NCBI GenBank assembly: GCA_902604245.1
Contig: CACKXQ010000004.1
Location: 23,896-87,895 of the forward strand
Length of the DNA: 64,000 bases
Source: an uncultured Pelagibacteraceae bacterium
Lineage (GTDB): Bacteria > Pseudomonadota > Alphaproteobacteria > Pelagibacterales > Pelagibacteraceae
Direction: 5' to 3'
Shown here: piece after piece, positions 36,156-44,042 of the stretch
Position numbering within the stretch: the stretch's first letter is position 1
How the letters are laid out: the number at the start of each line of letters is the position of its first letter
Translations under genes and position numbers: made by a program
The notes under the pieces: generated by a model
The model's database searches: none
What the model saw: the letters and a program-made list of their open reading frames with translations, nothing else
What the model was told of the DNA's origin: nothing

Positions 36156-37113
36156 TATTCATTTTGCCAAATATCTTAAAGATTAAATAAGCAAGAGAGT
36201 GAACATTTTTCTCTTGTAGTTTAATTGTATCAGTTAAAGCTTTGTCTTTCATTTTAACGTTAAATAATTTTTTTTTGTTAACACTTATATATTTATTTTT
36301 TAACAAATAATTTAATTTCCTTACCACTGTTGGTCTGGGAATATTAGTTATTTCTGAAATTGACATTGTGTTAACCCCAGTCTCAGGAACTTTAATTTTA
36401 TTTTCTTTCCACTTTGAAAAATTCCATCCATTTGCTTCATAAGATTTTGTAACAAGTGAATGCCACATTATAACCATTCCAACCGAAAATATTTCAAGAT
36501 CTCCTACTTGTTTTTTCCATCTATTTGTAAAAATAAAAATAAATTCACAAAAAAAATACCAACAATATGTAAAATTGTTATTAATTTCATTTAAGATTTC
36601 ATCAAATTGCTTTGACTGAATGATAAGGTTATTTTTTTTACATAATTCAACAATTTTTGAGAGCAATGTACTTAAATTTTTAAGTGTGCTTTTTGATTGA
36701 ACTAATTTAAAAGCTGATCTGTCTATATAAATATTTTTGTGTACTTTTTTTAATACACCAAACTCTTCTAAGCGAAGAATTTTTCTGCGTACACTTTCTT
36801 TTGGAATGTTTAAATTTCTCGATATTTCAATAATGTTTATTCTGCCTAGTTCTAAGGATTTATCATATAAAAAAAAACCATCATAACTTTCCACAAGTCC
36901 ATTTTTTATGTAATAAGCAAAATCTTTTTGTATTAGATAAAGAATTATTAGATATTTTTCTATGTCTTGAAATTTGTTAAAGGAGGAATTTACCCATTCA
37001 GATAATAATTTGTAGTAAATGGGAGCGATTTCATCAAAATTTTCTATAATAATTTTATGAATATTTTTTTCGCTTAATTGTGATGAGTTTGTAATCATTT
37101 TCCGCAAACCCAT
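36148..37113 (-). CDS. Transcriptional regulator with two winged-helix-type HTH motifs
   Basis: The 321-residue protein has two similar HTH segments: IIEISRNLNIPKESVRRKILRLEEFGVLKK (about 95-123) in two overlapping pieces, and SISEITNIPRPTVVRKLNYL (about 251-270). Both read as MarR/IclR-style recognition helices followed by a wing. No ligand domain is recognised; helical segments between may mediate dimers. Three phased copies of ACCCATTTTGG directly upstream are candidate autoregulatory operators, and a fourth lies in the tauA/aminotransferase promoter. Confidence 0.7.
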   Translation of the reverse strand: MGLRKMITNSSQLSEKNIHKIIIENFDEIAPIYYKLLSEWVNSSFNKFQDIEKYLIILYLIQKDFAYYIKNGLVESYDGFFLYDKSLELGRINIIEISRNLNIPKESVRRKILRLEEFGVLKKVHKNIYIDRSAFKLVQSKSTLKNLSTLLSKIVELCKKNNLIIQSKQFDEILNEINNNFTYCWYFFCEFIFIFTNRWKKQVGDLEIFSVGMVIMWHSLVTKSYEANGWNFSKWKENKIKVPETGVNTMSISEITNIPRPTVVRKLNYLLKNKYISVNKKKLFNVKMKDKALTDTIKLQEKNVHSLAYLIFKIFGKMNIK

Positions 37114-37126
37114 TTTAAACTTTTCA

Positions 37127-37137
37127 CCCCATTTTGG
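37127..37137 (+). promoter_or_regulatory. Candidate operator copy A (CCCCATTTTGG)
   Basis: Ten of eleven bases match ACCCATTTTGG. It lies 14 bases before the regulator's start codon and 32 bases from copy B, that is, three helical turns. Confidence 0.45.
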
Positions 37138-37158
37138 ACATTAAATAAAATTTGATTA

Positions 37159-37169
37159 ACCCATTTTGG
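37159..37169 (+). promoter_or_regulatory. Candidate operator copy B (ACCCATTTTGG)
   Basis: Best copy of the element. It is followed by TCAC, similar to the ACAT after copy A, extending the shared region to about 16 bases. Confidence 0.45.
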
Positions 37170-37189
37170 TCACTTGAAGAAATAAAAAT

Positions 37190-37200
37190 ACTCAATTTGG
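37190..37200 (+). promoter_or_regulatory. Candidate operator copy C (ACTCAATTTGG)
   Basis: Nine of eleven bases match, 31 bases from copy B and 50 bases before the small membrane-protein gene on the plus strand. Confidence 0.35.
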
Positions 37201-37249
37201 TGACATACAAAATAGTAAAGAAATTTTTTTCTGTTTAAATGCGTTATTT

Positions 37250-37462
37250 ATGAGTTACAATATTCAAAATAGAGCATCTAATATTGAAATTTCTTCTCAA
37301 TTAACAGGTGACAATAATATTGATACCCCTCAAAAAGTAAATATTGATGCTCTAAAGTCTAAAATCAGAGCTCAAGAAAAAAAAGAAAACTTTAAGAATA
37401 AAGCAATCTTTGTATCACTATTTATTGGATTAGGAACTATTGGATATTTTGTTTCGAGTTAA
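37250..37462 (+). CDS. Small protein with C-terminal membrane anchor
   Basis: A 70-residue protein: a polar first half rich in Asn, Ser and Gln, a short basic coiled region (KSKIRAQEKKENFKNK, about 33-48), then one hydrophobic helix (AIFVSLFIGLGTIGYFV) at the C-terminus. I recognise no family. It is divergent from the two-HTH regulator and shares its operator-bearing promoter. The start has no strong ribosome site. Confidence 0.55.
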   Translation: MSYNIQNRASNIEISSQLTGDNNIDTPQKVNIDALKSKIRAQEKKENFKNKAIFVSLFIGLGTIGYFVSS

Positions 37463-37554
37463 GTTTGTTAAAATTAAAAAAATAATCAAAAATTTAGTTA
37501 TTCTCAACAATTATCAGTTATTGTAATAAATGATAATTAGTAAATAATGATGAT

Positions 37555-37890
37555 ATGAAACCATTTGCAGGATATTTAATTTTAGCTTTAGGAATCACAA
37601 CAGGTATAGCAGCAAATAGTTTTGCTAAAATTTCAGATGGTTTTACAAAACTAACACCAACTATTGCATGTCTACTTTTAATGTCTGTTACAATGTTTTC
37701 TTTGGCCAAAGCAATGTCAGTAATACCTGTTGCATTTAGCTACTCAACTTACAGTGGTCTAACAGTTGCTGGCGTAGTTCTATTTGGTATTTTGAAATAT
37801 AATCAAGTCCCTAATGTTTATGGGTTAATTGGTATTTGCTTAATTGTAACTGGGGTTATTATGGTAAATTATCTAGGACGAGCTGGTTAA
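37555..37890 (+). CDS. SMR-family-like four-helix membrane protein lacking Glu14, second copy
   Basis: A 111-residue paralogue of the protein at 7587, with the same length, NSFAK/NGFAK helix-1 motif and LGR/IGK ending. Aligned by SDGF with SEGF of EmrE, the residue at the essential Glu14 is Gly and Trp63 is replaced by Tyr. The pair may form a functional unit together or a homodimer for an unknown solute. It converges with the Ldh2-like gene. Confidence 0.75.
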   Translation: MKPFAGYLILALGITTGIAANSFAKISDGFTKLTPTIACLLLMSVTMFSLAKAMSVIPVAFSYSTYSGLTVAGVVLFGILKYNQVPNVYGLIGICLIVTGVIMVNYLGRAG

Positions 37891-37899
37891 CAATTTAAT

Positions 37900-38904
37900 C
37901 TATTTCAATAGAATACGAATATCCTCCATTATATTATCTGGAATTTTAATCTCAGATTTATAATTTTTTTTATATCTTCTTAACTTATTTTCCCCTGGAT
38001 ATAATATTTCTTTAAGTCCTTTTAATTTAGGAAGTTTTTTAATTCTTTTTATGTTTTCTTTTATTCTTTTTTTGTAATTAGATTGAAATAAGTTTGCTTT
38101 CATCACAATAAATAAATGACCAATATTTTGTGGGCCAGAAAAATCATCAAAAGGATCTTTCACTTTACCACCATGATTACCTCCAGTATAAACACCACTT
38201 AATATATCAACCATCCACGCAAGTCCTGATCCTCTAAATCCCGCTATAGGAAGTTGAACACCCTCAAGTGCTTTTTTTGCATCAGTTGTGGGATTGCCAA
38301 ATTTATCCAAGGCAACTCCTTCAGGAATTTTTGAATTTGATCTTGATGCAACTCTTATTTTCCCTCTATTAATCATTGAGACAGATGTATCTAATATAAA
38401 TGGAACTTTAGAACCAGTTGGCGATCCAAAGCAAATAGGGTTTGTACCAAATAAAGATTTTATAGCTCCATGTGGGGCAATTGCAGGTGGTGCATTAGTG
38501 AATACTAAGGCGATCATATTTTTTTTTACAGCTTGTTCAGCGTAATATCCTGACATGCCGTAATGACCACTGTTTTTAACTGCAACAAGTCCTATTCCTG
38601 TTTTTTTTGCATTTTTTATGGCTTTTTTAATAGCTGTATCTGCAGCAATAAATCCAATGCTGTCATCAGCATTAATATGAGTAACAGATGGGGAAATATT
38701 TTTTAGTTTGATTTTAGGCCTTGGATTAATCAGCTTTTTTTTGATCCGATCACAATACATTTTTAATCTAGATAATCCATGGGTTGGAGCGCCTACTAAT
38801 TCAGCATTAATTATTGCATCAGCACAAATACCTGCATGTTTTTTTGAAAGTTTAAACTTATAAAATATCTTAATAATAGTCTTTTTAAGTTTATTTTTTT
38901 CCAT
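37900..38904 (-). CDS. Ldh2-family NAD(P)-dependent 2-hydroxyacid dehydrogenase (malate/sulfolactate type)
   Basis: A 334-residue protein of the malate/L-lactate dehydrogenase 2 family: THGLSRL near residue 40, VKNSGHYGMSGYYA with the catalytic His, SLFGTNPICFG, and GGNHGG. Family members include YlbC, ureidoglycolate dehydrogenase and the sulfolactate dehydrogenase ComC. Given the HpsN-like and Tau-type neighbours, sulfolactate is an attractive substrate, but malate or another hydroxyacid is equally compatible with the motifs. It is adjacent to the epoxide hydrolase gene. Confidence 0.85.
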   Translation of the reverse strand: MEKNKLKKTIIKIFYKFKLSKKHAGICADAIINAELVGAPTHGLSRLKMYCDRIKKKLINPRPKIKLKNISPSVTHINADDSIGFIAADTAIKKAIKNAKKTGIGLVAVKNSGHYGMSGYYAEQAVKKNMIALVFTNAPPAIAPHGAIKSLFGTNPICFGSPTGSKVPFILDTSVSMINRGKIRVASRSNSKIPEGVALDKFGNPTTDAKKALEGVQLPIAGFRGSGLAWMVDILSGVYTGGNHGGKVKDPFDDFSGPQNIGHLFIVMKANLFQSNYKKRIKENIKRIKKLPKLKGLKEILYPGENKLRRYKKNYKSEIKIPDNIMEDIRILLK

Positions 38905-38905
38905 C

Positions 38906-40054
38906 TTAAATATTTAAATCTTTATTAAAAAATGACCTTATATCATTAACTAATAAATCTGGCTCCTCAAGAGCCGCAAAGTGTCCACCTTTTTTCATTT
39001 TTGTCCATCTTTTAACATTAAAAATTCTTTTTACATACGATTTAGGCGGCCAGCTCAACATTTCTTTTGGAAATTCTGCAATGGCAGTAGGTATTCTAAT
39101 TTTTTTAAAATTTTTTGGAAAAGGTCTTCCACCTTCTTCTCTTCTACCAAAATAAATCCAAGCTGCAGAATTAAAAGTTTTTGTTAATATATAAATCATA
39201 ATATTTGTTAGTAACAAATTCTTTGAGTAAACATTTTCAATATTGCCTTTTTTTAAGTCTGACCATGAGTAAAACTTTTCTAATATCCATGCAGCAGTAC
39301 CCACAGGGCTATCTATCATTGCATAACTTAATGACTGAGGTTTGGTTGCCTGTTGTGTCCTATATCCCTCTTGCATAACTTGCTCTTTAGCAAATCTTTG
39401 TTCCCATTTTTTTTCTTTTGAAGTTATTGCTCCTTTTGGGTGTCTCATATTTAAACAATTTATATGAATAGCTTTACAATTATAATAATGATCATGACCT
39501 AGCCAATTACAAACAGCAGAACCCCAGTCTCCTCCCTGAGCAAAATAATTTTTATAACCTAGTTTTTTAGTCATTAATTTATTCATAATTTTTGCAATTT
39601 TTTTTGGACCAATTGGTTTTTTAGGCGTTCCAGAAAATCCAAATCCAGGTAGAGAAGGTATTATTACATCAAAACTCTCTTCTTTATTCCTTCCGAATTT
39701 TTCAGGATGGGTTAGTTTTTCCACGATATGTAAAAATTCAACAAAACTTCCAGGCCATCCATGAAGAATAAGCAATGGATTTGGTTTTTTTCCACTACCA
39801 TTTTGCTTAATAAAATGAATATTAATCCCATCTACATTAGTAATGTAATTGTTAAGTTTGTTGATTTTTTTTTCTTGTAACTTCCAATTAAACTTTGATG
39901 TCCAGTACTTAGAAATCTTTTTTAAATAAGCATGATTTGTTCCATGTAACCATCCATCCATCTTTTGGATGTCATTAAATGGAAATTCCCTAACTTTTTT
40001 GTAGATATTATTTAAGGTCTTTATAGAAACATTTACCTTAAATTTTTTTATCAT
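38906..40054 (-). CDS. Epoxide hydrolase (EHN-type alpha/beta hydrolase)
   Basis: A 382-residue protein with the N-terminal EHN domain (first ~100 residues), oxyanion HGWPGSFVEF, nucleophile Asp in QGGDWGSAVC, and terminal His in KGGHFAALEEP. This is the microsomal-type epoxide hydrolase architecture. It hydrolyses an epoxide to a diol through an ester intermediate. It starts 11 bases from the TauC-like gene in the same direction, so it may be expressed with the sulfonate transporter. Confidence 0.88.
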   Translation of the reverse strand: MIKKFKVNVSIKTLNNIYKKVREFPFNDIQKMDGWLHGTNHAYLKKISKYWTSKFNWKLQEKKINKLNNYITNVDGINIHFIKQNGSGKKPNPLLILHGWPGSFVEFLHIVEKLTHPEKFGRNKEESFDVIIPSLPGFGFSGTPKKPIGPKKIAKIMNKLMTKKLGYKNYFAQGGDWGSAVCNWLGHDHYYNCKAIHINCLNMRHPKGAITSKEKKWEQRFAKEQVMQEGYRTQQATKPQSLSYAMIDSPVGTAAWILEKFYSWSDLKKGNIENVYSKNLLLTNIMIYILTKTFNSAAWIYFGRREEGGRPFPKNFKKIRIPTAIAEFPKEMLSWPPKSYVKRIFNVKRWTKMKKGGHFAALEEPDLLVNDIRSFFNKDLNI

Positions 40055-40065
40055 TAATTATTATA

Positions 40066-41991
40066 TTAACCCTTTCCTCGCCAAGGAATAGTTCTATCAA
40101 TTATTTTTCTTAAAGTTATATCAAATAATAATCCTAACATTCCCATAATAAAAATTGTTATCCAAATTACTTCATATTGAAAATATTTTTTTGCAACATT
40201 TTCAACAAATCCAATACCCGTAGTTCCAGCTAAAAATTCTGCTGCTACCAAAGTTCCCCAACACATTCCAACAGCCACTCTAATTCCAGTAAGAATTTCA
40301 GGTAAAGAGTTTGGAAATATAACATGACGAAGTATTTGTCTTTTAGAAGCACCTAACGAGTGTGCAGCATGAATTTTAGAAAGTTGAGTTCCTGATGCTC
40401 CAGCTCTAGCAGATATAATCATAATTGATAAAGAAACCATAAATAATAAAAATACTTTTCCAGTATTATCAATTCCAAGGACTGAAATTATAAGTGGAGC
40501 CCAAGCTAATGGAGGCACTGGTCTATATAATTCAATCAAAGGATCAAAGAAACCTTTAGCAAATCGGTTTAGACCCATAAACAAACCTAATGGAACCCCT
40601 ATAATTATTCCAAAAACCAATCCTAAAAATACTCTTAAGAATGAATCCCATATATGACCATAAGGAACAGGTATCTTGAATAGTTTAAAATCACCCGTAA
40701 CAACTTTTAAAACTTTACCTTTAAAGTTTTCTTTGACTATCCCTTCGCTTGTATGAACAGGGTATTCGCCTGGCAAAATATCAGCAATCCAATCTGGTAA
40801 AATAAATCCAACTATTGAACTAACATCAATCATTTCTATCCAGAGAAGAGGTATATTTTTGTATCCAACACTTGGATTAGACATAAGGATAAATTTATTT
40901 AATGTATCTGACGGTTTAGGTAACCATCTACCAGAACCTTGTTCCGAGCAACTTGGACCACTTGCAACAATTGTTCCAGCTGGAAATAAAACAATATCAA
41001 TTAATCTAAGACCAGCTTGTTCTTTCTCCTGAAGGTCATCAAATTCAATTATCGCCTTTTGCATTTCATTTAGTGCATTTGGAGGATAAATGCTTGCAAA
41101 TTCAATTCTTCTTGCAATTTTGACTATATTTTTAGCATAATCTGAGGCAATTTCCTCATTATCATCTAAACTTTTTCTATAAGCTTTAACTTCATCTTTC
41201 AGTTCTTTAATTGAACTTTTGAACTGTGGATTGTGATTTCTTAATTTAAAAAATTTATCATTAATTTTTTTCAGTTCCTCTGCAGCAGCTTGAAATTTTA
41301 AACCTTTTGAAGTTTCTGCAACAAACGGAACTTCAATAGTATTTTCTATAGTACCAGTTCCTGATCTAACTGTTGTTATGCCCCAGTTACCTTGCTCAGA
41401 TATTGCTTTTAACCGTTCATTTTTTTCAACTTCTGTTTCAAATGGATAATCTTCTTTTATAAAATTTGAACTTAATTGTTTAATCTCATTTGTCATTTCA
41501 CTTATTTTAATTTTAGTATCCATTTCAATTAAATCCTCGTTAGTTAACAAAGGAATTAATTTTTTTGTTTTATTTATATATCCAACTAAAATTGTTTTTT
41601 GTTGATTACTAAGATCTTTAGAATTTTGTATTTCAGCTGTTATTTTTTGAAGATTTTTATTTTCAATCTTTATGATCGATGTACTTTTAAATTCACGTTC
41701 TTCTATTGGAAATTGATATTTTAATCCTAACAGTGACTCATTTATTTTAGCAACTTGACATAATTCATTTGCTGATTTTGGATAAAAACCTTTTGCTATG
41801 TCCCAAGAGTAATAAAGCCATACTAGTAATATTGCAGCACTTCCAACAATAACCCAATGGGTTCCACCTTTAGCTCTTTCAGGATTTCCAAATACAGCAT
41901 CAACTTTCTCAGTTTGTATTAGTCTTCTGCCGTACAAAATGCATCCAATTATGGATACAAATATAAGTATGGTGATTATTTGAGTTAACAT
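40066..41991 (-). CDS. tauC: TauC/SsuC-type ABC permease with a large N-terminal insertion
   Basis: The 641-residue chain is far longer than a normal TauC of about 250-280. The permease core is the last ~220 residues (DSFLRVFLGLVFGIIIGVPLG, EAA loop near IHAAHSLGASKRQILRHVIFP). Before it are two N-terminal helices (about 3-21 and 46-64) and some 330 residues of polar, Lys/Glu-rich, probably helical and periplasmic sequence. It abuts the ATPase gene directly. The added domain might contact the binding protein. Confidence 0.88.
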   Translation of the reverse strand: MLTQIITILIFVSIIGCILYGRRLIQTEKVDAVFGNPERAKGGTHWVIVGSAAILLVWLYYSWDIAKGFYPKSANELCQVAKINESLLGLKYQFPIEEREFKSTSIIKIENKNLQKITAEIQNSKDLSNQQKTILVGYINKTKKLIPLLTNEDLIEMDTKIKISEMTNEIKQLSSNFIKEDYPFETEVEKNERLKAISEQGNWGITTVRSGTGTIENTIEVPFVAETSKGLKFQAAAEELKKINDKFFKLRNHNPQFKSSIKELKDEVKAYRKSLDDNEEIASDYAKNIVKIARRIEFASIYPPNALNEMQKAIIEFDDLQEKEQAGLRLIDIVLFPAGTIVASGPSCSEQGSGRWLPKPSDTLNKFILMSNPSVGYKNIPLLWIEMIDVSSIVGFILPDWIADILPGEYPVHTSEGIVKENFKGKVLKVVTGDFKLFKIPVPYGHIWDSFLRVFLGLVFGIIIGVPLGLFMGLNRFAKGFFDPLIELYRPVPPLAWAPLIISVLGIDNTGKVFLLFMVSLSIMIISARAGASGTQLSKIHAAHSLGASKRQILRHVIFPNSLPEILTGIRVAVGMCWGTLVAAEFLAGTTGIGFVENVAKKYFQYEVIWITIFIMGMLGLLFDITLRKIIDRTIPWRGKG

Positions 41992-42789
41992 TTAGTTTTC
42001 TTTTCCCATAATTTCTTCTTCCATATTCCAAATCATAGATAAAATTTCCTCACGCTTAGATGAAAATTCTTTATTTTTTTTAATTTCTCTTAAATCTTCT
42101 TTTAAACCCATTTCTGCAAAAGGAAGATTGTATTCTTTATGTATCCTTCCTGGTCTTGGTGCCATTACATATAGTCTTTCACCAAGTAATAGAGCTTCTT
42201 CAACTGAGTGAGTAATTAAGATGATAGTTTTTCCTGTTTCTTTCCAAATTTTAAGAACCAAAGATTGCATCTTTTCTCTAGTTAATGCATCTAACGCACC
42301 TAAAGGCTCATCCATCAATATTAAATCAGGGTCATTTATTAGACATCTAGCAAGAGCCACTCTTTGCTGCATTCCACCTGACAATTGATAGGTAGGAGTA
42401 TTACCAAACCCTTTTAAGCCAACAATTTCTAGCCATTCATCCACTCTTTTAGCAGTTTTTATTGGATCTTCTTTTTTCATCCTAAGTCCAAAATCAACAT
42501 TTTCAGCAACTGTTAACCACTCAAATAATGCTCCTTGTTGGAAAACCATTCCTCTTTCAACTCCTGGACCATTAATTTCATTGCCAGCTAAAACAATAGA
42601 GCCTGAGGTAGGCCTTAAAAACCCTGCAGCAATATTTAAAAGAGTAGTTTTTCCACATCCTGAAGGACCAAGAACAGTAAGAAGTTCTCCTTTTTTTAAA
42701 GTAAAATTTACATCTTTTAATGCGTGAACAGTTTCACCTTTGGGAGTTTTAAAAATCATATTTAAATCTTTGGAAACTAAGTCACTCAT
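41992..42789 (-). CDS. tauB: TauB/SsuB-type ABC transporter ATPase
   Basis: A 265-residue ATPase with Walker A GPSGCGKTT (about 40), Q-loop MVFQQGALFEW, LSGGMQQRVALAR and LMDEPLGALDA, closely following the NrtD/SsuB/TauB pattern. The ILITHSVEEALLLGERLYVM end is typical. It is separated from tauA by a terminator-like stem-loop. Confidence 0.92.
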   Translation of the reverse strand: MSDLVSKDLNMIFKTPKGETVHALKDVNFTLKKGELLTVLGPSGCGKTTLLNIAAGFLRPTSGSIVLAGNEINGPGVERGMVFQQGALFEWLTVAENVDFGLRMKKEDPIKTAKRVDEWLEIVGLKGFGNTPTYQLSGGMQQRVALARCLINDPDLILMDEPLGALDALTREKMQSLVLKIWKETGKTIILITHSVEEALLLGERLYVMAPRPGRIHKEYNLPFAEMGLKEDLREIKKNKEFSSKREEILSMIWNMEEEIMGKEN

Positions 42790-42812
42790 AGAAACTTTAT
42801 ATAAAACTTATA

Positions 42813-42848
42813 TTAAAAAAAATAGGCGCTAAATAATTAGCGCCTATT
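42813..42848 (-). terminator. Rho-independent attenuator between tauA and tauB
   Basis: On the minus strand a perfect 12-bp stem beginning AATAGGCGCTAA closes over four bases and runs into eight T. It is 23 bases after the tauA stop. It is the most terminator-like of the four intercistronic hairpins, so only part of the transcripts should reach tauBC. Confidence 0.8.
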
Positions 42849-42870
42849 AAATTTGTTTTACTCTTTAATT

Positions 42871-43812
42871 TTATAAAGGTAAAAAACTAGTATCAACGGC
42901 ACCACCTGGAGTTCCCATACCTTTTAGGAAGCCATCAAGATTACCGCTCTCCATTGACTGTTTAGTCTCTTCTGGAGTAAGAAATTTAAATCCACTTAAA
43001 GTTTCTTTCATGTCAGCAACTTTCATTTCTGAAGCTTTAGACATTGAATTCATATCGCTTTTACCTGCTCTATATCTGTCATTTGCTTCATGAGTTACTT
43101 CTATGAAAGTTCTAAGCATACCTGGATTTTCTTTCATGAATTTGTCAGTTACAGATGTAATATCTATACCTAAGATACCAGCATCTCTTGCTTCTTGAAC
43201 TGTTAAAAGTCTTGAACCAACTGCAACTGCAGCTTTGATAGAATTTCCACCAAATAAACATGCCATCACAACATCACCACTTACTAATGCAGCAGCACCT
43301 TCTTCAGGATCCATTTGAATTATATCCATTTTACTTCTGTCAGCTCCAACAACTTTCATACTTTCGTCAAAGACGTACTCAGCCATAGTTCCAAGTGGAA
43401 CTGCAACTTTTTTACCTTCTAATTCAGAACCGTTTGCTTTTGTAATTCCAGAAGCATTTGATGTAACGCAAGTTGTTCCGCCCATTCCATATTCCATTGC
43501 AATATCAACTAATTTGATAGGTGCATTAGATTTTACAGCATTAATAAAAGGTACTAAACCTTGAGAATAAGAAATATCAATATCCCCAGCTAGCATTGCA
43601 TCAGTCATAGCTCCACCGTTAGTGAAGTTAGTCCATTTTACTGGAACTCCTAGTGCTTTAGCAAAATTCTTTTTTTGCATGTCCTCTAAATTTGGACTTG
43701 GCCATTCTAGAAAGTAAGCAACTCTTACTTCATTTGCAGCAGCATTTGCAGCTGAAATTGACAAGTTAAGAGCGAATAAACTTCCTAAAATAAAGCTAAT
43801 TAGTTTCTTCAT
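42871..43812 (-). CDS. tauA: Taurine-type ABC substrate-binding protein
   Basis: A 313-residue protein with signal peptide (cleavage near ANA-A, residue 24) and TauA/NMT1 features: VRVAYFLEWPSPN, DIDISYSQGLVPFINAV, VPLGTMAEYVFD, and MDPEEGAAALVSGDV. It is the binding protein for the adjoining TauBC pair. Taurine or a related sulfonate is inferred from the aminotransferase and alanine dehydrogenase genes across the promoter; the family also binds nitrate, thiamine precursors and aromatic acids. Confidence 0.88.
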   Translation of the reverse strand: MKKLISFILGSLFALNLSISAANAAANEVRVAYFLEWPSPNLEDMQKKNFAKALGVPVKWTNFTNGGAMTDAMLAGDIDISYSQGLVPFINAVKSNAPIKLVDIAMEYGMGGTTCVTSNASGITKANGSELEGKKVAVPLGTMAEYVFDESMKVVGADRSKMDIIQMDPEEGAAALVSGDVVMACLFGGNSIKAAVAVGSRLLTVQEARDAGILGIDITSVTDKFMKENPGMLRTFIEVTHEANDRYRAGKSDMNSMSKASEMKVADMKETLSGFKFLTPEETKQSMESGNLDGFLKGMGTPGGAVDTSFLPL

Positions 43813-43914
43813 TTTATCTCCTTAATTAAATTTAATTACCCTTATTTAAGTTCAATTTTGATTATAAGTAAATGTATTTTGTAAGCATATTAATCATAGG
43901 TGATTTGAAGATGT

Positions 43915-43925
43915 CTAAAATGGGT
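43915..43925 (-). promoter_or_regulatory. Candidate operator copy D in the tauA/aminotransferase promoter
   Basis: On the minus strand this reads ACCCATTTTAG, ten of eleven bases of the element found upstream of the two-HTH regulator, and is followed by ACAT as in copy A. It is about 100 bases from tauA and 118 from the aminotransferase start. Confidence 0.4.
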
Positions 43926-43947
43926 TCAACTATTGGTTGTAATTAAT

Positions 43948-43957
43948 ATTACGTAAT
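43948..43957. promoter_or_regulatory. 10-bp palindrome in the tauA/aminotransferase promoter
   Basis: ATTACGTAAT is a perfect palindrome in the divergent promoter, about 30 bases from the ACCCATTTTAG element. It could be a second regulator site. In AT-rich DNA it could also be chance. Confidence 0.3.
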
Positions 43958-44042
43958 GACATACTAATAATGCATAGAAATTATTTTCTATTTTTTTATT
44001 TTAGTCTATGAGAGAGTGATAATAACAATTTAAAAATTTTTT

